Shown piece after piece: positions 1-8,265 of a stretch of DNA of 64,000 bases. Every line of letters begins with the position of its first letter. Positions within the stretch are counted from its first letter, which is position 1. The translations under genes and the position numbers were made by a program. Origin of the DNA: a bacterium (GTDB lineage Bacteria > Patescibacteriota > Gracilibacteria > UBA1369 > PNNO01); contig PNNO01000001.1 of assembly GCA_013824265.1 (NCBI GenBank), forward strand, positions 167,051 through 231,050, in the 5' to 3' direction. Below the pieces are notes generated by a model that saw only the letters and a list, made by a program, of their open reading frames with translations, was not told the origin of the DNA and ran no database searches.

Positions 1-779
1 TCACGACGATATTTCCCGAACTCCTCCAGCATATTAAGAACCTTGCTGTTCATAACAGGGCCGGAAACACACGTTCTTATTCCAAGTGGATCCATCACGC
101 ACTGGCCACAAACTCCAAATCCGCATTTCATGTATCGTTCAATTGAAATTTGAGTCTGAACATTTGCTTTGTCGCCTATCTCACCAACGGCCTTCATTAA
201 AAGTTCAGGTCCGCATGTCATTATTTTATTGATCTTTTTTTCTTTTAAAACTTTTTCAAGAGTTTCATTTATATGCCCTTTAAAGCCTTCCGATCCGTCG
301 CTTGTAGCAATATAAACGGTTACATTTTTCATCTCACGAAGTTCGTCCACAAAGAGAAGTTTATTCTTTGTTTTAGCGGCCATCATAAAGTCAATTTTGC
401 AATTTTTCTTTACGGCCTCATTGGCAAGAAAACGCAGTGGCGCAGCTCCATATCCGCCTCCAACAAGCACAAGATTTTCACCTTCCGCGTAATTAAACAT
501 TGTTCCGTAAGGACCTCTTATACCAATTTTATCTCCTTCTTTGAGGCCACAAATTTGATTACTTGCCTCTCCGCGCGCAAAAACCGTAAGGGCAAACTGC
601 TCTCCGTCATCAAAAGAAACCGAGATTGGAATTTCATCCACGCCCGGAAGCCAAAGCATAACAAACTGACCCGGCTTTGAATTCAAAGTATGATCAAAAT
701 AAAAAGTCTTGGTGTTTTCAGCTTCTTCAACAACCTTTTTTATCTCAAGCACAATTGGCAATTCCGTTTTATTTTCCAT
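1..779 (-). CDS. pyrK: Dihydroorotate dehydrogenase B electron-transfer subunit (PyrK), 3' end cut by window edge
   Basis: Reading from ATG at 779 gives 259 codons with no stop before the window edge, close to the usual 250-270 residues. PyrK carries FAD and a [2Fe-2S] cluster and passes electrons from PyrD to NAD+. The NAD-binding glycine turn GGGYGAAP lies near residues 107-114. The cluster cysteines are C219, C224, C227 and C237 in the usual C-x4-C-x2-C-x9-C spacing. The ATG lies two bases after the pyrD stop, so the two subunits are translationally coupled. The usual RPxS flavin motif appears only as IPIS. Identity is clear; only the last few residues are missing. Confidence 0.93.
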   Translation of the reverse strand, partial: MENKTELPIVLEIKKVVEEAENTKTFYFDHTLNSKPGQFVMLWLPGVDEIPISVSFDDGEQFALTVFARGEASNQICGLKEGDKIGIRGPYGTMFNYAEGENLVLVGGGYGAAPLRFLANEAVKKNCKIDFMMAAKTKNKLLFVDELREMKNVTVYIATSDGSEGFKGHINETLEKVLKEKKINKIMTCGPELLMKAVGEIGDKANVQTQISIERYMKCGFGVCGQCVMDPLGIRTCVSGPVMNSKVLNMLEEFGKYRR

Positions 780-781
780 AG

Positions 782-1702
782 TTACATTTTTACTGTTCCG
801 ATAATTTCCGATAAATCTTTTACGCCGTTTAAATCGCACCACTCGTTCATTTCGTTTGCGACTTTCCTAAAGACATCCAATCCTCTGTAATATACGGCCG
901 ATCCGATTCCGACCAAAGTTGCTCCGGCCATCATAATTTCGATTGCGTCTCGTCCAGTTGTTATTCCGCCCGTTCCGATGATTGGAAGCTTTGTCGCTTT
1001 ATAAACGTCGTGAACCATTTTAACGGCGAGAGGTTTTATTGCAGGTCCGGAAATTCCTCCGACTTTATTTGCCAGCACCGGAATTCTTGTTTCTATGTTT
1101 ATATAAAGCCCCGGGCCGAGTGTGTTAATTAAGCAAAATCCATCGACTCCGCCTTCCGCGCACGCGTTTGCGATTTCTTTTATGTCGGTTACGTTCGGAG
1201 AAAGTTTTACTATTACCGGTTTTTTGCCCGACACTTTTTTAACTTCCTCTACAACTTTTCTTGCATCTTTTGCGACACATGCAAAAGGCAGACCGAACTC
1301 ACCTTCCACGTTAGGACAAGAGATGTTTATTTCCAAAATATCGATTGGAAGATCCTTCATTTTTTCGGCGATCGCGACGAATTCGTCCATAGTTCCTCCG
1401 GCAACACTGGCGATTAAAGGCGCCGGTTTTGTTTTATTGTACTCGTCGATCTCTTGCTGCGCTTTTTCAAGTCCGGCATCAGGAAGACCAACCGCGTTCA
1501 TCATCCAATGCTCGGTTGTAATTATTGTTGGGTTTTTATGCCCTTTATGTTCGTTAAGCCAAATTGATTTTGTAGTGATTCCGCCAGCTCCGCTGTTTAC
1601 GACAGACCGCCATGTGGCTGCGGTTACGCCGGTAACGCCCGAAGCTAAAACCGTAGGGTTTTTAAACTCCGCGCCAAGATATTTTATCGATAGATTCGCC
1701 AT
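782..1702 (-). CDS. pyrD: Dihydroorotate dehydrogenase, class 1B catalytic subunit
   Basis: A 306-residue FMN-dependent TIM barrel that oxidises dihydroorotate to orotate in UMP synthesis. Diagnostic motifs are NISCPN after strand four, the INTLGPG segment, GGISGPAIKP, and the phosphate-binding GTGGI followed by the GIGSA turn. The partner pyrK starts two bases downstream, which marks the heterotetrameric NAD+-linked 1B type rather than the quinone-linked class 2. The gene stands apart from pyrB-pyrC, with a kinase gene between. Its leader has an inverted repeat and two palindromes that may regulate it. Confidence 0.95.
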   Translation of the reverse strand: MANLSIKYLGAEFKNPTVLASGVTGVTAATWRSVVNSGAGGITTKSIWLNEHKGHKNPTIITTEHWMMNAVGLPDAGLEKAQQEIDEYNKTKPAPLIASVAGGTMDEFVAIAEKMKDLPIDILEINISCPNVEGEFGLPFACVAKDARKVVEEVKKVSGKKPVIVKLSPNVTDIKEIANACAEGGVDGFCLINTLGPGLYINIETRIPVLANKVGGISGPAIKPLAVKMVHDVYKATKLPIIGTGGITTGRDAIEIMMAGATLVGIGSAVYYRGLDVFRKVANEMNEWCDLNGVKDLSEIIGTVKM

Positions 1703-1809
1703 GTGATTAACTTTTAGTTCGGTACTATTTAATCACAAAATTTTTTGAGTTACCAGGTAAGTTGAGCCAAATCGCGTTAATAAGCGACCACCCTTAAGTT
1801 ACCAGGTAA
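1703..1809 (-). promoter_or_regulatory. pyrD upstream region: inverted repeat plus two TTACCAGGTAA palindromes
   Basis: Directly before the pyrD ATG lies a perfect 8-bp inverted repeat, gtgattaa at 1703-1710 and ttaatcac at 1729-1736. Upstream are two copies of a 13-bp sequence, agttaccaggtaa, at 1748-1760 and 1797-1809; each contains the 11-bp palindrome TTACC-A-GGTAA. The spacing of 49 bp is close to five helical turns, as expected for a regulator binding two sites on one face. No convincing -35/-10 pair was identified. That these are operators is inference. Confidence 0.45.
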
Positions 1810-1879
1810 TTTTGGGTATGGGGAAATGGCTGACGAGATGCAGCCATTGGTGGGATAAAGGGGTATTTCTTGGTAGGTT

Positions 1880-3886
1880 TTACGGGGTGGTAGGAGGATT
1901 TTCAGTGGAGTTGGCCTTCTTCCATTCCTCCTGGATTTGCAACCGGCGGGGCCTACGATCCGTGAGAAACTTATCCACTGCGTGGATACGCTTTCCGGCA
2001 ATGAAGTTCGTGAACTTGCCGTATAAGAACTCCATCGTCGCACATTCCTTTGCGAGGGACATATCATTACCGATGTACGCACCCTGCTTGCGGTGAATCA
2101 TCGAGTAAGAGCACACCTGCGCGAAGGTCTCATCTAACAGGCCAATTGCTGTCTCCGGATTCGACCGATCTTTTGCGTAGAACTCTTCCGCCTTTTTCCT
2201 AAGGCACTGTGCTCTAAGCATCGGCATTTCGGCGAATTTTGCCCTGAGCGGATCGTTATCCGCACACCACTTGTCCCATTCGCGGAACATGTAGGTGGCG
2301 TACTGGTCAGATGGAAACTCCCCGACCTTGGTGGGCGGGGTGGGCACGGAGGGCCTGGGCTCTTTCACTTCGATCGGGACTTCAGTCGGGACCATCTGCG
2401 GTTCCACCTTCTTGGGCTCCACCTTAGGCTCCATAACCTTGACATCCGGCTCCATCGCCTTGACATCCTTCTCGGTCACCGTAGCCACAGCCTCTTTCTT
2501 CTCGCCAGACTCATCTCCCCCCTTGTCCATAAAGAACAAAAAGTAAGAGATACCGCCAACAATAATAATCAAAGCAATAATGATCGGGATGAAGGGCATT
2601 TTGTGGTTTTCGACGACCACGTTCGGAGCGGAAAAAATCGCTTCTTCATCAAACGCCTCAATTGGTCCGGTCTCGATCTGCGCGGGAGGATGGTCGGTAT
2701 GTTTCTCGACATACAATGCGGCAGTCCCCATTCTGGAAACCGGCTTATTGGGCACGGGAGGCGCGGGGTAAACGGAAGGCACGGGGTGAACAGAAGGCAC
2801 GTGAACGGGAGCAGGCGTTTCGAGGCTTTCTTCAAATGCCTCTTTTGCCGCTTCCATCACCTTGTGCGACTGCTCGTGTTGGACATGAGCGGAAATCTCC
2901 GGCGGAGCCGGAAAGCTGGTGCCGGGAGCTTCGTGGTCACGGTGCATGATAGCCAACCGCAAACTCCTCAACGCTCCAAGCACTTCCAGCATACCTCCGG
3001 CACGCTTGGACTTCTCAACGGCGAGCAGAAACTCGAAAATCACTCTCTGATCAATCGGCAGATGCCCCACACGTTTCTGGACATAAATACTGTCCTTCGC
3101 GTTGGCCATAATAGACTCGTGGTCCTCCGTCTGATGGAAATCCTGCTGTAACAAAATCTCATAAAGCATGATTCCAAAAGAATAGACGTCAGCACGAGCG
3201 TCCAAGGACCAGTGGTCATCCCACTGCTCCGGGGCCATATACGAGGGCGTTCCGAGCAGCGTGACACCATGGGTCAACTTGACCCTGGTCAAATTCTGCG
3301 CGATGCCGAAATCGATAATCTTGATTCTCCACTCGCCATCAAAACTCTTAAAGATCATGACGTTGTTGAACTTGAGATCTTTGTGCACAACGCCTTGGGC
3401 GTGCGCGGCACCAAGAGCGGAAGCGATCTGCTCCATGATGCCCAAAAACCACAAGCGAAAACCGGTGGTGGTCCACTCGTCCTGCCTTTTGTACAGGAAA
3501 GACTGCAAATCCTCCCCATCCTCAATCAACTCCATGATCAAGGCGGGAAAATTTTCGTCCAATCCGTACACTTCGATGATCCCGGGATTTTTGGTCTTTA
3601 GCTTGGCAAGTTTGGCCAGGTTCCTGCCTTCTTCAACGAGGAGGCGCTTTAGCATTTCATACTGCCTCTCGTCTTTGAAAAATTCTTTAAGCAGAACCTT
3701 AACCGCAACCTGCCGGTCAAGAGAGGGCTCGTAACCGAGATAAACGGCTCCCATAGCACCCTCGCCAATCTTCTTGACCAACAAAACCCCATTCCCCACA
3801 GTCATTCCAATGTTCTTATCTCCTTTCTTTTTTTCTTGTTCAATTACGTCCAACATTTCTTCGTGCAGCGTCTTTTTCATATTCAT
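1880..3886 (-). CDS. Membrane-anchored Ser/Thr protein kinase (PknB-type, Hanks fold)
   Basis: 668 residues. The kinase domain is complete: glycine-rich loop GEGAMGAVYLG at 41-51, ATP lysine K63, catalytic loop HKDLKFNN with D170, DFG at 192-194 and APE at 218-220. The catalytic loop has Lys where most have Arg (HKD, not HRD). A Pro-rich juxtamembrane region follows, then one transmembrane helix (about 429-452), an acidic/Pro linker and a Cys-containing C-terminal domain of about 130 residues that matches no PASTA repeat I can see. The gene is clearly more GC-rich than its neighbours, which suggests acquisition. It is preceded by a purine-rich ribosome site and lies between pyrC and pyrD without an obvious functional link. 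Confidence 0.9.
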   Translation of the reverse strand: MNMKKTLHEEMLDVIEQEKKKGDKNIGMTVGNGVLLVKKIGEGAMGAVYLGYEPSLDRQVAVKVLLKEFFKDERQYEMLKRLLVEEGRNLAKLAKLKTKNPGIIEVYGLDENFPALIMELIEDGEDLQSFLYKRQDEWTTTGFRLWFLGIMEQIASALGAAHAQGVVHKDLKFNNVMIFKSFDGEWRIKIIDFGIAQNLTRVKLTHGVTLLGTPSYMAPEQWDDHWSLDARADVYSFGIMLYEILLQQDFHQTEDHESIMANAKDSIYVQKRVGHLPIDQRVIFEFLLAVEKSKRAGGMLEVLGALRSLRLAIMHRDHEAPGTSFPAPPEISAHVQHEQSHKVMEAAKEAFEESLETPAPVHVPSVHPVPSVYPAPPVPNKPVSRMGTAALYVEKHTDHPPAQIETGPIEAFDEEAIFSAPNVVVENHKMPFIPIIIALIIIVGGISYFLFFMDKGGDESGEKKEAVATVTEKDVKAMEPDVKVMEPKVEPKKVEPQMVPTEVPIEVKEPRPSVPTPPTKVGEFPSDQYATYMFREWDKWCADNDPLRAKFAEMPMLRAQCLRKKAEEFYAKDRSNPETAIGLLDETFAQVCSYSMIHRKQGAYIGNDMSLAKECATMEFLYGKFTNFIAGKRIHAVDKFLTDRRPRRLQIQEEWKKANSTENPPTTP

Positions 3887-3960
3887 AGCAAACCTTCCCT
3901 TCCTTGTAAAAATCCGTTGTTTGTAAAAAAACCTTGTTGTTTTATACCTTTATCCCTATA

Positions 3961-3983
3961 TGAGAAAAATGCATCATTTCTCA
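3961..3983. promoter_or_regulatory. Inverted repeat upstream of the kinase gene
   Basis: tgagaaa (3961-3967) and tttctca (3977-3983) form a perfect 7-bp inverted repeat with a 9-base centre, about 75 bp upstream of the kinase start. A TATAAA-like -10 for the minus strand lies between it and the gene (about 3940-3945), but no good -35 was found. It could be an operator; function is unproven. Confidence 0.3.
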
Positions 3984-4097
3984 CATAGAGCTTTGTCTCG
4001 TCAGCCTGTCTTTCAAGGAACACCGGACAAGGACCTAATAAAAGGCCTTAAATCCGTATTCTTCCTAAAAAAGGGTTTAATTAAAACATGATTTCAC

Positions 4098-4147
4098 AAA
4101 AAAAGCAAGAGGCACGTACTCGGTAAGTGGCACTTACTAAGTACCTC
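4098..4147 (-). terminator. Rho-independent terminator of the pyrB-pyrC unit
   Basis: On the minus strand a long imperfect hairpin (plus-strand pairs 4109-4111/4145-4147, 4116-4120/4140-4144 and 4123-4127/4133-4137) is followed by seven U residues (A-tract 4098-4104). The hairpin starts within the pyrC stop codon. It separates pyrB-pyrC from the kinase gene. Confidence 0.75.
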
Positions 4148-5426
4148 AAAAAACAACCTCTTTTCCTTTATTCCCCGACACAATCTCCCGCCCCTCCATC
4201 ATCAAAACGCCACCGACAAAAGTCATCACCGGCCACCCGCGCAAAGTCATTCCCGCATAAGGCGTCCATCCGCATTTACTAACAACATCCTCATTGCAAA
4301 CCTCACGCGAAATGTCCATATCCACGACCGTAATATCAGCATCATAACCTTCTTTTAAAAATCCTTTTCCACGCACCCCGTAAACATTCGCAGGCCCCTC
4401 ACACATCAAACGCACAACATCTTCCATTCCCAAAAGCCCATTATTCACGCTATCAAGCATCAGCGGCAAAGCAAACTCCACCCCCGGCACACCGGCAGGA
4501 GCATCCCAATATCCACGTTCCTTTTCGACCTTCAAATGCGGCGCGTGATCAGTCGCAACAAAACTCACCAACCCATTACGCAAAGCCTCCCAAAGAGCAT
4601 CAACATCATTTTGCGAACGAACCGGCGGATTAGTCTTAATAAAATTTCCAAGCCGCGAATAATCGCTGACCGTAAAAAACAAATGATGAGGAGTAACCTC
4701 GCAAGTAACCTCGGGATATTTACTCAAAAGTTCGATTTCTTTTTTTGTACTCACATGACAAACATGCAAATTGCCTCCGTATTTTTTCGCCAGATGAACC
4801 GCGCGCCTACAAGCCGAAAACGAAACCAAGTCGCTCCTTATTAAAGAATGAATTTCCGGCGAATTATCGTCTTTATAAATCTGATTATGTTTTTTTATAA
4901 GCTCCTCATCCTCCGCGTGAATGGCGATAACTCTCTCCGTATTCTCAAATAAATCACGAAGAAGTCCATCCATAAACTCTGACGTTTCATCAACAGTTTG
5001 ACCCGTTGTTTGCCCCATATAAACCTTCACGCCGACTATGCCTTTCGCCCTTTTTATTTCTTCCAAATTCTTTCCCGTTCCGCCAAAAAACAGTCCGAAA
5101 TTTACATGAGATTTTGCACCAGCCAAAGCCCTCTTTTCCTCCAACGCCTCCAAAGTAATTGTCTGAGGACTTGTATTCGGCATATCAAAAACCGTAGTAA
5201 CGCCGCCCATTAACGCTGCACGTGAACCGCTTTCCCAATCCTCTTTTTCCTCATGCCCCGGAGATCTAAAGTGAACATGCGCGTCAATAACTCCCGGCAT
5301 AATATATTTTCCTGTGCAATCAATTTCTTCCGCCCCCGGAGCATCTATATTTCCTCCGACTTTTGTAATAACTCCGTCCTCAAAAAGAAGATCCCCAATC
5401 TGCGAGTTTTTTAATACTGTCTTCAT
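4146..5426 (-). CDS. pyrC: Dihydroorotase
   Basis: 426 residues, class I amidohydrolase that cyclises carbamoyl-aspartate to dihydroorotate. The binuclear zinc site is intact: H50 and H52 in DAHVHF, the carboxylated lysine K134 in VGVKVYMG, H170 in IHAEDE, H224 in CHVSTKKE, and D293 with H294 in ATDHAPH. The gene follows pyrB after 6 bases. It ends in TGA, which shows that UGA is a stop in this organism. Confidence 0.95.
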   Translation of the reverse strand: MKTVLKNSQIGDLLFEDGVITKVGGNIDAPGAEEIDCTGKYIMPGVIDAHVHFRSPGHEEKEDWESGSRAALMGGVTTVFDMPNTSPQTITLEALEEKRALAGAKSHVNFGLFFGGTGKNLEEIKRAKGIVGVKVYMGQTTGQTVDETSEFMDGLLRDLFENTERVIAIHAEDEELIKKHNQIYKDDNSPEIHSLIRSDLVSFSACRRAVHLAKKYGGNLHVCHVSTKKEIELLSKYPEVTCEVTPHHLFFTVSDYSRLGNFIKTNPPVRSQNDVDALWEALRNGLVSFVATDHAPHLKVEKERGYWDAPAGVPGVEFALPLMLDSVNNGLLGMEDVVRLMCEGPANVYGVRGKGFLKEGYDADITVVDMDISREVCNEDVVSKCGWTPYAGMTLRGWPVMTFVGGVLMMEGREIVSGNKGKEVVF

Positions 5427-5432
5427 AATTTT

Positions 5433-6338
5433 TTAGGCTAAGAGTAAAGAAATAAGTGCCATCCTCACCGACACTCCATTACTTGCTTGTCTAAAATAAG
5501 CCGCGCCCGGCATGTCATCAACATCTTTCGAAATTTCATTAACCCGCGGAAGCGCGTGTAAAATAAGCATTTTTGGATTATGTTTTTCCAGCAAAGCCCG
5601 ATTAAAAATAAAACTGTCTTTTAATTTTTCGTACTCGCCCGCATCCTTAAATCTTTCTCTCTGAACACGCGTGGCGTAAAGAACATCAGTGCCGGAAAGC
5701 CCATCTTCAACAGAAGAAGTTTCCTCGAAAGAAAGACCCTTTTCGCTTAAAAACTTCTTAACTTCATCCTTCATTTTTAATTCTTCCGGAGCAAGAAATT
5801 TGAATTTCACGTCGTAATTTGCAAGCAGATAAATTAGGGAATTTGCCGTTCGGCTGTTTTTTAAATCACCGCTTAAAGTCACCGTTAATCCATCCACCTG
5901 TCCCTTTTCTTTTATGATTGTATAAAGATCCAAAAGCGCTTGAGTGGGATGATCCCCCGCACCGTCTCCCGCGTTAATAACCGGAACGCTTGATCCTTCC
6001 GCCATCTTTTTTGAAGACCCAATTTCCGGATGCCTTACCGCAATTATGTCCGCATATTGAGAGACGATTTTTGCCGTATCTTCCAACGACTCCCCCTTTG
6101 CCAAAGAAGAAGATTGCGCGTCCGCAACGGAAATAACCTGCCCTCCCAGCCTTAGCATAGCGGTTTCAAATGAAAGCCTTGTCCTTGTTGAAGGTTCATA
6201 AAAAAGCGCGGCAAGAATTTTGCCTTTCATCATATCGCTTTGCTTTTTCTTAAGCGCATAGGCTTCCATTTCACCAGCCTTGGCCATTATTTTTTCTATA
6301 TAATCTTTTGAGAGATCTTTGGTTGAGAGAAGATGCAT
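5433..6338 (-). CDS. pyrB: Aspartate carbamoyltransferase, catalytic chain
   Basis: 301 residues, the usual length of the catalytic chain that joins carbamoyl phosphate to aspartate. The carbamoyl-phosphate motif STRTR is at 50-54, the GDHPTQALLDLYT segment is near 128-140, and HALPR, typical of this family, lies near the C-terminus. No regulatory chain (pyrI) is present. It is the first gene of the pyrB-pyrC unit and diverges from carA across 168 bp that contain a 12-bp-arm inverted repeat. Confidence 0.96.
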   Translation of the reverse strand: MHLLSTKDLSKDYIEKIMAKAGEMEAYALKKKQSDMMKGKILAALFYEPSTRTRLSFETAMLRLGGQVISVADAQSSSLAKGESLEDTAKIVSQYADIIAVRHPEIGSSKKMAEGSSVPVINAGDGAGDHPTQALLDLYTIIKEKGQVDGLTVTLSGDLKNSRTANSLIYLLANYDVKFKFLAPEELKMKDEVKKFLSEKGLSFEETSSVEDGLSGTDVLYATRVQRERFKDAGEYEKLKDSFIFNRALLEKHNPKMLILHALPRVNEISKDVDDMPGAAYFRQASNGVSVRMALISLLLA

Positions 6339-6433
6339 AAACTTGGCTTTTAGTTACACAAACTATACTACAAAACGAGCGACATTTAAACTTTTCCGTT
6401 CCCCGTTTAAACCAGCCTATCGAATTGAGTGGG

Positions 6434-6464
6434 TTTATCCGATAAGATGGGTTTATCGGATAAA
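6434..6464. promoter_or_regulatory. 12-bp inverted repeat in the pyrB/carA divergent region (candidate operator)
   Basis: TTTATCCGATAA (6434-6445) and TTATCGGATAAA (6453-6464) are perfect inverted arms separated by 7 bases. The right arm ends 6 bp before the carA -35 box. The position fits a repressor or activator acting on both divergent pyrimidine promoters; it could also form an RNA hairpin if transcribed. No known pyrimidine regulator is encoded in the window. Confidence 0.55.
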
Positions 6465-6470
6465 TGGATA

Positions 6471-6506
6471 TTGCAAACGACTCGGGGAAAAGGTTAGAAT
6501 CAAGTC
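6471..6506 (+). promoter_or_regulatory. carA promoter, predicted leaderless transcript
   Basis: TTGCAA (6471-6476), an 18-bp spacer and TAGAAT (6495-6500). The ATG begins at 6507, only 6 bases after the -10 box, so the expected transcription start coincides with the start codon. No separate ribosome site is then possible. Confidence 0.65.
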
Positions 6507-7577
6507 ATGAAAAAAGCATACCTCCTTCTTGAAGACGGAACAAAAATCGAAGGAACTCCATTTGGCGCGGACACAGATTCCGCGGGAGAAGTTGTTTTTA
6601 ATACCGGCATGATGGGCTATCCGGAGAGCTTTACTGATCCTTCATACAGAGGACAAATTTTAACTCTCACTTACCCGCTCATCGGGAACTATGGCGTACC
6701 TGGCGACTGCAAAGACGAAAACGGACTTAAAAAATATTTTGAGAGCAACGCTGTTCATATTAAGGGGCTGATTGTAAGCGAATATTGCAAAGCGCCAAGC
6801 CACTGGCACAGCAAAAAAAACATTGATGAATGGCTCAAGAAAAATAACGTGCCGGGACTTGCAGAAATAGACACGCGCGCACTAACGCAAAAACTTCGCG
6901 AAAGCGGAACAATGCTTGGCAAAATAGTAACCGATCCAAATTCGCCCATAGAATTTTACAACCCAGACAAAGATAATGTAGTGGCTCAGGTAAGCGTAAA
7001 AAAACCAATTACATATAAAGCCGGCACAAAGAAAGTTGTACTAATAGACTGTGGTGCAAAAAATAATATCGTAAGAAGCCTTCTCGCGCGCAACCTAACT
7101 GTAATCCGCGTGCCATGGAACTATGATTTTTTCGCAAATGGAATTAAACCGGACGGAATTTTCCTTTCAAACGGACCCGGCGATCCAATGTTTGTAACTC
7201 AAACCCACGAAATCGTTAAAAAGTCGATTGAAAGCGGAATTCCGGTCTTTGGAATTTGTCTTGGAAATCAAATAATGGCTATAGCGGCAGGTGCAAAAAC
7301 ATACAAACTTAAATACGGACATAGAGCGCAAAACCAGCCATGCATGGACCTTGAAACGGGGAAGTGCTACATAACTTCGCAGAATCACGGATTTGCCGTT
7401 AACGAAAAAACTCTTCCAAAAGAATTTAAGACATGGTTTATAAACGTAAACGACAAAACCGTCGAAGGAATTAAGCACAAAACAAAGCCGATAATGGCGG
7501 TTCAGTTCCATCCCGAATCAACTCCGGGGCCAACCGACACATCGTACCTTTTCGACAAATTCGCCGACATGCTTTAA
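6507..7577 (+). CDS. carA: Carbamoyl-phosphate synthase small (glutaminase) subunit
   Basis: 356 residues. The N-terminal CarA domain includes the signature GMMGYPES region. The C-terminal class I amidotransferase carries the triad C251 (GICLGNQ), H335 and E337 (FHPES). It releases ammonia from glutamine for the large subunit CarB, which is not in this window although the two are often adjacent. Transcribed divergently from pyrB-pyrC. The 3' end carries a partial 21-bp duplication over the last codons and stop. Confidence 0.95.
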   Translation: MKKAYLLLEDGTKIEGTPFGADTDSAGEVVFNTGMMGYPESFTDPSYRGQILTLTYPLIGNYGVPGDCKDENGLKKYFESNAVHIKGLIVSEYCKAPSHWHSKKNIDEWLKKNNVPGLAEIDTRALTQKLRESGTMLGKIVTDPNSPIEFYNPDKDNVVAQVSVKKPITYKAGTKKVVLIDCGAKNNIVRSLLARNLTVIRVPWNYDFFANGIKPDGIFLSNGPGDPMFVTQTHEIVKKSIESGIPVFGICLGNQIMAIAAGAKTYKLKYGHRAQNQPCMDLETGKCYITSQNHGFAVNEKTLPKEFKTWFINVNDKTVEGIKHKTKPIMAVQFHPESTPGPTDTSYLFDKFADML

Positions 7578-7599
7578 CACGCACCGGACATGCTTTAAC
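7566..7599. repeat. 13-bp direct duplication spanning the carA stop codon
   Basis: gacatgctttaac occurs at 7566-7578 and again at 7587-7599, a period of 21 bp. The first copy encodes the last codons and stop of carA; the second repeats them as noncoding sequence. It looks like a small tandem duplication. Confidence 0.6.
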
Positions 7600-7605
7600 G
7601 CCGCA

Positions 7606-8199
7606 CTACTTTAGAAAGAACCTTCCGGTTTTTTTAACGTAATCTTCATATTCCGGAAAAATCATATGCAGGTACTGTTCGTCGATCATTGATTTTGCAA
7701 CAATCATAGGAATCAATAGAAGTGCAAAAACAAAAATTCTTGCGTCATGAGCAATAAAAGAAGTAGCTATAAAAGCTAAGAAAAAAGCAAGTGGCTGTGG
7801 ATGACGAATTCTTTTGTAAGGACCGCTTTGTATAAGTATATGACGATCATTCTTAAAATTACCGCTCCACGCACAGTTACTTGAAATTACAATTCTGGAA
7901 TCAACGTAAAGAACAATGGCTATAATGAAAATTATTGTTCCATGAAGAACAAAAAAGTCGCTAAATCCCCTGTAAAAAATATCCAACTCCGCAAACCCGA
8001 CGCTAAAAGAAAAAAGTGCTATACAAACAATATACAAAAGCATCATCGCTCTAATAACCCACTTTTGTTTGCTTGATATCTTAACTTCCATAGTATAGAT
8101 ACCACCACCACACTGATGAGTTTTAAGCTTAGTTATCGAGTATGTTATAAACATGCTCGTCCACCCTGCAACCACTATAATCCATGGAATGTCGTACAT
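7606..8199 (-). CDS. Isoprenylcysteine carboxyl methyltransferase (ICMT)-like membrane protein
   Basis: From ATG at 8199 the protein has 197 residues with several transmembrane segments. The C-terminal half has the family's SAM-binding signature: GPYKRIRHPQ, then a DEQYL segment and FPEYEDYVKKTGRF. The family methylates small or membrane substrates; the bacterial substrate is unknown. The longer frame starting at 8292 would run into the hairpin of the upstream RNA gene, and a TATAAT lies at 8225-8230, so 8199 is preferred. Function beyond methyltransferase-like is not established. Confidence 0.75.
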   Translation of the reverse strand: MYDIPWIIVVAGWTSMFITYSITKLKTHQCGGGIYTMEVKISSKQKWVIRAMMLLYIVCIALFSFSVGFAELDIFYRGFSDFFVLHGTIIFIIAIVLYVDSRIVISSNCAWSGNFKNDRHILIQSGPYKRIRHPQPLAFFLAFIATSFIAHDARIFVFALLLIPMIVAKSMIDEQYLHMIFPEYEDYVKKTGRFFLK

Positions 8200-8240
8200 A
8201 GTTTTTTTGTTTTTCTTCGCTATATTATAGCATGAAACAC

Positions 8241-8265
8241 AAAAAAACCCCACACAAGTGTGGGG
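8241..8265 (-). terminator. Strong Rho-independent terminator of the candidate RNA
   Basis: CCCCACAC (8248-8255) and GTGTGGGG (8258-8265) form a perfect 8-bp stem. On the minus strand it is followed by seven U (A-tract 8241-8247). No minus-strand protein gene ends here, which points to an RNA gene upstream. Confidence 0.85.

Noticed and set aside
1122..1706. 194-codon plus-strand frame opposite pyrD
   Set aside because: It lies wholly opposite a well-supported gene and has no recognisable domain.
2603..3151. Long plus-strand open frames opposite the kinase gene
   Set aside because: They are shadows of the GC-rich kinase coding sequence; composition and lack of known motifs or ribosome sites argue against real genes.
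4146..4148. Possible UGA-to-glycine recoding (Gracilibacteria/Absconditabacteria code)
   Set aside because: TGA ends pyrC, the cytidine deaminase-like gene, the SMR gene and others at the expected protein lengths, and no in-frame TGA is needed inside any recognised gene.
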